From Takifugu bimaculatus (lineage: Eukaryota; Chordata; Actinopteri; Tetraodontiformes; Tetraodontidae), in the NCBI GenBank assembly GCA_004026145.2, contig CP034975.1:12737582-12801581 (forward strand): a stretch of DNA of 64,000 bases. Reading direction: 5' to 3'. The translations under genes were made by a program, and so were the position numbers. Positions 58,145-64,000 of the stretch are shown here, piece after piece. The notes below the pieces were generated by a model. It ran no database searches. It was given only the letters and a program-made list of their open reading frames with translations, and was not told where the DNA came from. How positions within the stretch are numbered: the first letter of the stretch is position 1; the number at the start of each line of letters is the position of its first letter.

Positions 58145-58864
58145 GTTGCTGCTTCGTGTGACATGTGATGGGTTTTAAATGATTACAGCTTTGGCTGAAG
58201 CAGGTTATTCCATTCTCTCTCTCTCTTTGCACTCGTGTTGAGCATTTTTAGACACATGAATGTTTGATTCCGTGTGATTAATTACGATTAAGTAGCTGCT
58301 TTCATTCCTTTGGTGTCAGCGCAGACGATGGTTCCACTAATTGCTCCTCGGTCAACTCTCGTGTCCGGAGGAGTTTAAGAGATTTTCTAGTTCAAGGGGC
58401 AATATTTTCATTTAGCGTGAAAAAGGTTTAACACGTATTTTAAAACACACTAAATAACGTTTAAGATTATTTTTTAAGACATACTAGACTGATAGCAAGT
58501 TCTTTCTGAATCAGACCCCAAACCGACTATTTTTTCATCCAAAATGATGTTTTCCTCTCGCTGGGCCTTTGGTTCTGAGCCTAATGAGCATCTTTGCACT
58601 GTGTCACTGCTGAATGTAACTCGGATCATTCCAGGACGTTTACATTTACGTGTTCGGGCCGTGTGTGGTGACATTAAAGCTTCTGTGACTGTTGTGAAGC
58701 GGCTCAAAAACCACACGAGCCGTTATTGTCTACAACCTTTAATCAGCTTCTCCAGTTTGCTTTGTGATGCATAAATATTAGCCTGCAGATGATCACAACT
58801 CAATTATCTCTTTTAGTCATTTCAAATGCCCGTACATTAAAATATATATATGTATAAAATGCAA

Positions 58865-58870
58865 AATAAA
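58865..58870 (+). terminator. Candidate C2orf69 polyadenylation signal
   Basis: AATAAA about 720 bases after the stop codon, following an AT-rich stretch. Confidence 0.5.
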
Positions 58871-58992
58871 CATACATCTCCTGGACATTGTGCTGGTGGC
58901 TGCTCTGACTCCAACCTACAGAATCCTTCAGTATCAAAAGACAAATGGGAATGTTGTGACGTTTTCACCCTGGAGTACAACACTTTCATTCA

Positions 58993-59018
58993 CACACACA
59001 CACACACACACACACAGC
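58993..59018. repeat. (CA)n microsatellite
   Basis: About 13 CA dinucleotides. Confidence 0.95.
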
Positions 59019-59336
59019 TGTAGAGAGAACAACAGCCAGGCTAACGCGTTAGCGGTGCTGGAGACGAGCCGACGACGGCCACAAACAGGCTCCGCCTGGC
59101 GCCCTCAGCCCGGTGACGTCGCCCGATCTCGCCACGCTGCCAAACAATGCTGCTCAAGGAACGGAGCGGCATCGTCTGAGCATCACAGGCCCAGTCAGCT
59201 GGCCGGAGAGGTACCGAGAACAGCCGAGTAACACACACTCAGGCTCACTTAGCTTAAACACAGAGGCAGCAGCAGCAGGCATCTGCCTCTGAGAAGATCT
59301 GAGAAGGCTTTCCAGTTTCCAGGATGACAGCACAGC

Positions 59337-59362
59337 TACACACACACACACACACACACACA
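59337..59362. repeat. (CA)n microsatellite
   Basis: About 12 CA dinucleotides. Confidence 0.95.
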
Positions 59363-60834
59363 ACAACGTGCACGGTTTGGCACCTCTGATAGAAAGAGGA
59401 ATGTCTGCATGGGAGCAGATAAATCTGGACTTGAGAGGTGACGTGTTCTCATGCAGGTCGGTTGAGCAACGCAGCACCTCGTGTTTGACGTTAAACAGCA
59501 CGAGACAAACGCGTCTGTCTAAAAAACAAGACTACAGAGAAATTCCACCTAACTCTCTTGGCACTCAAAGCTGACACTTAAAGGAAGAGTCCAAAACCCA
59601 CAAACTAAACCTTCAGCATTCCCATTAATCCTCCCAAAAGAAACCCGACTCCTCAACAGTACTTCCCAGTCCCACCTTAAAACTCATCTGCACTTCCATC
59701 TGGCCAACATTTCCAACACCTCAAACCGTCTCCAGAATACCCTCAACACCTCCTTATTAAGACACCAGCACATTATTTACATTAAAATGTATAAATCAGC
59801 ACATAAATAGTAAATAGGCATACAAGAATAATATAAGACAGTGAGCAGAGAGCAGCAGGCCCTGAGATAACGACAGGAAGAGATCACTTGAGATAATTGT
59901 GCTGAGTGACTTTGGCGGAATTCTCATTAGCTTCAACACGCGTGTTGTGTTTAAGTGCTCAAAGACAAGCGTTCCTCCTCAGAGGGGAAGGTTACACCCC
60001 GGTGAGTAAGTGTGGGTGTAGCGTGACTCCCAGCAGCAGTTCAGACCAAAACCAGCTTCATTCTCTTCCTCTGCGAGAGGATTCGTGGGGAAAATTCTCA
60101 TTTAATATGCACAAGAGGGAAAATATGAGCTACTACAGCGTTGGTTCAATGTCTCAGGTACTGAAACGTTTGTTCGACACAGCAACGCAGGGAAGAGGGA
60201 AGCTTTTTCCTTTGGGGATGAACTCCTGCTGTAACGTTTTGGCCCGGGGGGGTAAATTAGCAGCTCCGTTTAAGCCTTTCCAGCGCCACACGTGGACGAG
60301 AAATATTGATCATAAAAATCATTCCAGCTAAAACCCTGAGCTAAATCTAAACATGCGTCCCATCACGGAGAATAAAAACTGTCTGTAGGAATGCAGCTGC
60401 TGGTAGTGGGAGGTCAGACAGCAGCAGGTTTGATCAGCAGAACAATACAGGAAACATCTGGAACGCTCCAGCTGTCTAAATCTCTACGACATGCTAACTA
60501 AGTACAAACCTCACCGCTGACGGGAGCCTGTCGAGTTACGCACGTCTACTAACGACAGTAACGAGCAGAAAAGAGGCGGCTCTTGAGTTAATACGGAGAC
60601 GAGCGCCGCGCCAGCTTCTCCGTCTTTGAACAACAGTTTAGCTGGGAAACGCCGTCAAACACGTCAGCGCTAACGAGACAGCTCTGGGATGTTTAGCTGG
60701 TTATCTTTGGCACGAGTGGTCGGTGTAAGGGAGGTTAACACTTGAGCGCTGACGGGTTTTCTGAAGGTTTAAAACGATTAAAAAGCTCAGAGGAGCGCCG
60801 CGGCGCCGCTGCCTCCGCCCTCCGTCGCTCCTCT

Positions 60835-62898
60835 TCAGCAGAATTCGGCAGACGCCGTCTCTTCGAAGCGAAACCGTTTTACGTGGGGGGACTCCAGGAA
60901 GTTCTCCTTGTCCTCGGGGTCTTCAGACGGGGCGCCCCACTTGGAACCGGAGATCCTCTCCCTGATGATGGCAACAGAGTCCGGACTCAGGCAGAGCTGC
61001 CACAGCCAGGGGTGACTCAAGCACTCGGCGGCGCTGGGCCGGTCCCTGGGCGGGGACCAGGACGGAGGTTCAGCCACATGCATCGTTCAGACTAAAAGAT
61101 CGGACGGCGAGTCTTTACTCACTCTGGCGCTTTGACCAGCAGCTTGCGAATGAAGTCGACGGCGAGCTCGGACACCCTGGAGAAGGCGTCGCGGCTGTAG
61201 TCCACGCTGACCTGGGACACGTTCAGGAAGGTCTCCTGCTTGTCATCCCCAGCAAAGGGAGACTCTCCCGTCACCAGCATGTAGGCGATAACCCCCACGC
61301 TCCTGAGGGGACAAACAGGAAGCACCTTCAGCACCTCCAACTCGGGGGGCATGAACTGCTGTTCAAAACGGGGTCGGCTTTGATCGGGATGGACTCACCA
61401 CAGGTCGGTTGCTGTGGTGATGGGCTCGTAATTCAGGATCTCTGGAGCTGAAAGAGGACAAATCACAGTTTTACGCCACTAAATGAGGTATTTCCGGGTT
61501 CGTAACCTTTCCCCCTCCACAGGAAGCTCAGTAATTACTCCCAAAGGTGCCGGTAGACGCTCCTCCGTGTCTGCGTGGGGGAGTTGCTACCAGCGAGTGG
61601 CTCCTTCGCTACTCACCCACGTATTCTGGGGTGCCGAGAATCTCCCTGAGCTCGCCGACGCTGCCCAGCTTGCGGGCCAGGCCGAAGTCCACGATCTTAA
61701 TGTCCCCGAGAGGTGAAAGGCTGGTGAGGAGGATGTTCTGTGGCTGAGGGAGGAACAGAGAGAAACACACAGCCATTATGCCGACGGTGCCGCTGTGGGA
61801 CAGAACGTTTGTGGGTTCCGTCTCCGTCTTTGGTGCTGACTGATGAAAAGAACCGATTGTTTTTAATGAAATTCCAGGACGACTCTTTCTTTTTAAAATG
61901 ATGCTTCATAAGGATCCCTGAATAACACGTGGGGACCCTGGATTCAGGGGTTATTTGCTGTAATGAGGGACGGGACGGTTCTGCGTGCACAAACCTTCAG
62001 GTCCAAGTGCACCAGGTTGTTCTGGTGGAGCTGGTGGACGCCCTCCAGTGTCTGTCGGATCAGACGGGTGATCTGAGTCTCCGGCAGCAGCTCGTCAGAC
62101 ACACAGTGGTCAAATATCTCCCCACCTGCCGCGCTGGGTAAAGAAGACACAGTCAATACACGATTCAACCCCAGACCCACGGCAGGATGAGCGTCCAATA
62201 AAGTGTCCCGGGGGAGCAGAACCAGCAGGTTCCATGAAAGGCAGCCTGAAAGTTCACGTTCACACAGAGATACATGATGGGCTGGCGGATTTCTGCTGGT
62301 TTGAACACAAGTTTCTTGCCAGAGGGGATCTGGATAAACTTACCAGCCAGAAACCTCACACCAGCTTCCTGCTTCCTGTATCTGTGCGAGTCCAGGCTGC
62401 TCTAAAGCCCGAAGTACCAGCGCACACTTTCAATTCTATTGTGTCTCGGATCAACAAAAGTTCCTCATCCTCTTTGTACTGCTCAGAATGTAACGAAACA
62501 AATGAGGTGATGAAACTGTTCAAGTATCTTTGGCACAAACTGTACGGGAGCCAATGAAACCGGTCCTGATAAACCTGTCGGGGAGATTGAGGATCGTACG
62601 TGAAGATAGCAGCTCTGTACGCCCGGTGAACACCGACGGAGGTTTTCCCCGACAGCGACGCCGTGTTGCAGGTTGTGAACTCACTATTCCAGCACCAAGA
62701 TGATGTCGTGATCCGTCTCGTACGCGGCGACGAGGTTCACGACCCTGGCGTTGCTCCGGGACATCTCCAGGACCGCCATCTCGTGGGTGACCTCAGGCCC
62801 GGCAGTCTCGACCTCGACGCCGCTTCCGGATGAACTTAGCAGCGAAGACCTTCCCCGTGGCCTTGTCCACGCAGCGCTTCACCACCGCAAACTTCCCC
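60835..62898 (-). CDS. stk17b: STK17B (DRAK2), death-associated-protein-kinase-related Ser/Thr kinase, 5' partial
   Basis: A DAP-kinase family Ser/Thr kinase; the mammalian protein acts in apoptosis and T-cell receptor signalling. Minus-strand exons: 62898-62685, 62133-61995, 61743-61617, 61447-61399, 61302-61123, 61045-60835. All junctions are GT-AG with matching phases. Motifs: start of the kinase after the Gly-loop (GKFAVVKRC), VAIK-type AAKF, catalytic loop HLDLKPQNILL, DFG (IVDFGLARK), GTPEYVAPEILNYEPITTAT and the SHPWL end of the kinase. The short tail has DKENF and VKRFRFEE, like the STK17B nuclear-localisation-type tail. NNLVHLDLK and NYEPITTAT favour STK17B over STK17A. Exon 62898-62685 is 214 nt where 213 would keep frame: one extra base at about 62795-62797 turns CRAEV into CRA-stop. 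The N-terminal exon lies beyond 62.9 kb, probably outside the window. Confidence 0.93.
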
Positions 62899-64000
62899 CT
62901 GGCGAGCCACAATCACGCCGTTAGGGTCATTTCTTATCAGAACACGAACAAAGTAGAGGAAGTGGGGAGGACACGACCTGCTGCTGGATTAAGGTGTGTG
63001 TGATTAAGGTGTGTGTCACAGTTTGAAATCCTCTCAAAAGCACAGAGCTCAGAAAGTGACCTGACATTAAAGATACTAAAGATACACCCACTGGAGTTTC
63101 AGCTTCCTTTCCAAACTTTAGTGCCATTTAAATATTTTAGGTGTTGAATCATTTTCGAACTGGCGACTCACATCAGACTTTCATGTTGAATTCATGGAAA
63201 CAGTTCACCTGAAGGTCTAATGAGAACTGCTCCAGGAAAGTCCCAAAACTACTGTGACTGTGGAGTCTACGGCCCGAGGAGAAGGATGTAAGAAGAGAAG
63301 GATGGAAACAATAAGGATCTGTATGCGTGCGTGTCTTTGTTCTGTTCATGAATTCACCAGATCAGTGACTTTCATGCACATTTTGGCATTTTCTTGTGAA
63401 GAAAATCCCTTAAAATGAAGGTTTATCGACCCACAGCGAGACATTCGACCAGCCTGAATGAGCAAGCAGGACATGTAAATTACTTTGACAAATAAACCTG
63501 AGTCTTTTTGTGTCACAATGGTTGCACTTGTGTCACATCCTGATGCAAAGTTAGCCACTTCATAGGTGTTGCATCCACCGAACGATGACAGGAAAGCTTG
63601 TCTCGTCTTCCCGTTTCATGAACGCCGCTTCTCCTTTCTGGCTTCTGCGTGTGCTGGTGCTTTTCTTCCTGTTTTGCCCTCACAATCACACCCTAACTGC
63701 AACATGACACATCACGCAAAAATCAAACACACCTCGAGAGTTCTCAACACAGGATTACCAGCCACCAGGCAGTTGCCACGGCGACCCGGAGTAATAAACA
63801 CATGAATATATGTATTGTTGTCTGGTTTAGTGGCTGCTGTCAGGTTTGTGGCTGAGGTTCAGAGTCCAGACAAGAACAACAGGTGTTAGATTTCCTTGTT
63901 CTGTGCCAAACATAATCGTGACCTGCCTTTAACCGTTGGTAAATGAGTTTATAAGCCAAGATTCACCTAAATATCATCCTCCACAAATCAGGATGAAGGT
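62899..64000. other. STK17B intron / upstream sequence
   Basis: This is upstream of the first recognised kinase exon. I searched for the expected N-terminal exon ending in the Gly-loop ELGRG and did not find it. No other gene is recognised. Confidence 0.5.

Larger units (their letters stand above)
58145..60834. other. Convergent interval between C2orf69 and STK17B
   Basis: The 3' ends of both genes face each other. The interval carries the presumed C2orf69 3' UTR, two (CA)n tracts and unrecognised AT-rich sequence. A stretch near 59.64-59.77 kb weakly resembles the end of a LINE reverse transcriptase but is too short to claim. Confidence 0.5.

Noticed and set aside
59640..59770. Possible LINE reverse-transcriptase tail (SHLKTHLHFHLA)
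   Set aside because: Too short and diverged; no target-site duplication or further element sequence.
62165..62557. Open frames on both strands in the STK17B intron
   Set aside because: They overlap on both strands, are short and match no family I know; probably chance.

Overview
This window looks like nuclear DNA from a ray-finned fish. It carries spliced genes with GT-AG introns, exons matching vertebrate proteins, no bacterial-style operons, and many micro- and minisatellites. NCKAP5, a gene of roughly a megabase in mammals, has its recognisable exons here within about 27 kb. That compaction suggests a small-genome teleost such as a pufferfish relative (inference). Gene names come from comparing translations with remembered vertebrate families; no search was run.

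Layout, left to right: the last exon of GPR39 (+, 1201-1679); LYPD1 (-, three exons, 9589 to 3860), tail-to-tail with GPR39; NCKAP5 (-, ten recognised exons from 40855 to 13618, with a possible CpG-rich 5' exon near 48.25-48.6 kb); FTCDNL1 (-, five coding exons, 54525 to 52498); C2orf69 homologue (+, three coding exons, 56044 to 58144), head-to-head with FTCDNL1; and STK17B (-, six exons, 62898 to 60835, 5' end outside the window). The GPR39-LYPD1-NCKAP5 and FTCDNL1-C2orf69 neighbourhoods are each known in mammals. Here they sit directly side by side.

Splice sites and codon phases were checked by hand. LYPD1 (134 aa), FTCDNL1 (335 aa) and C2orf69 (331 aa) assemble into uninterrupted reading frames. 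Two genes are disrupted as sequenced. The 2.9-kb central exon of NCKAP5 changes frame about eight times while the other recognised exons stay clean. STK17B has one extra base in its kinase N-lobe. Both need to be separated from sequencing error.

The non-coding part is rich in tandem repeats, concentrated in NCKAP5 introns and just upstream: a 1.1-kb CTG-rich array beside an exon, a 4 x 56-bp array carrying a ZNF143-like motif, a 40 x 19-bp array with a palindromic core, an 8 x 43-bp array in which every unit can form a hairpin, an 11-bp AT-rich array and a 650-bp pyrimidine tract. Several strong CTCF-like motifs lie in convergent orientation around NCKAP5. I found no RNA gene, CRISPR array or intact transposon, and no convincing new multi-gene system. 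The best leads are the frame-disrupted NCKAP5 exon, the structured repeat arrays and the CTCF/ZNF143-like motifs.
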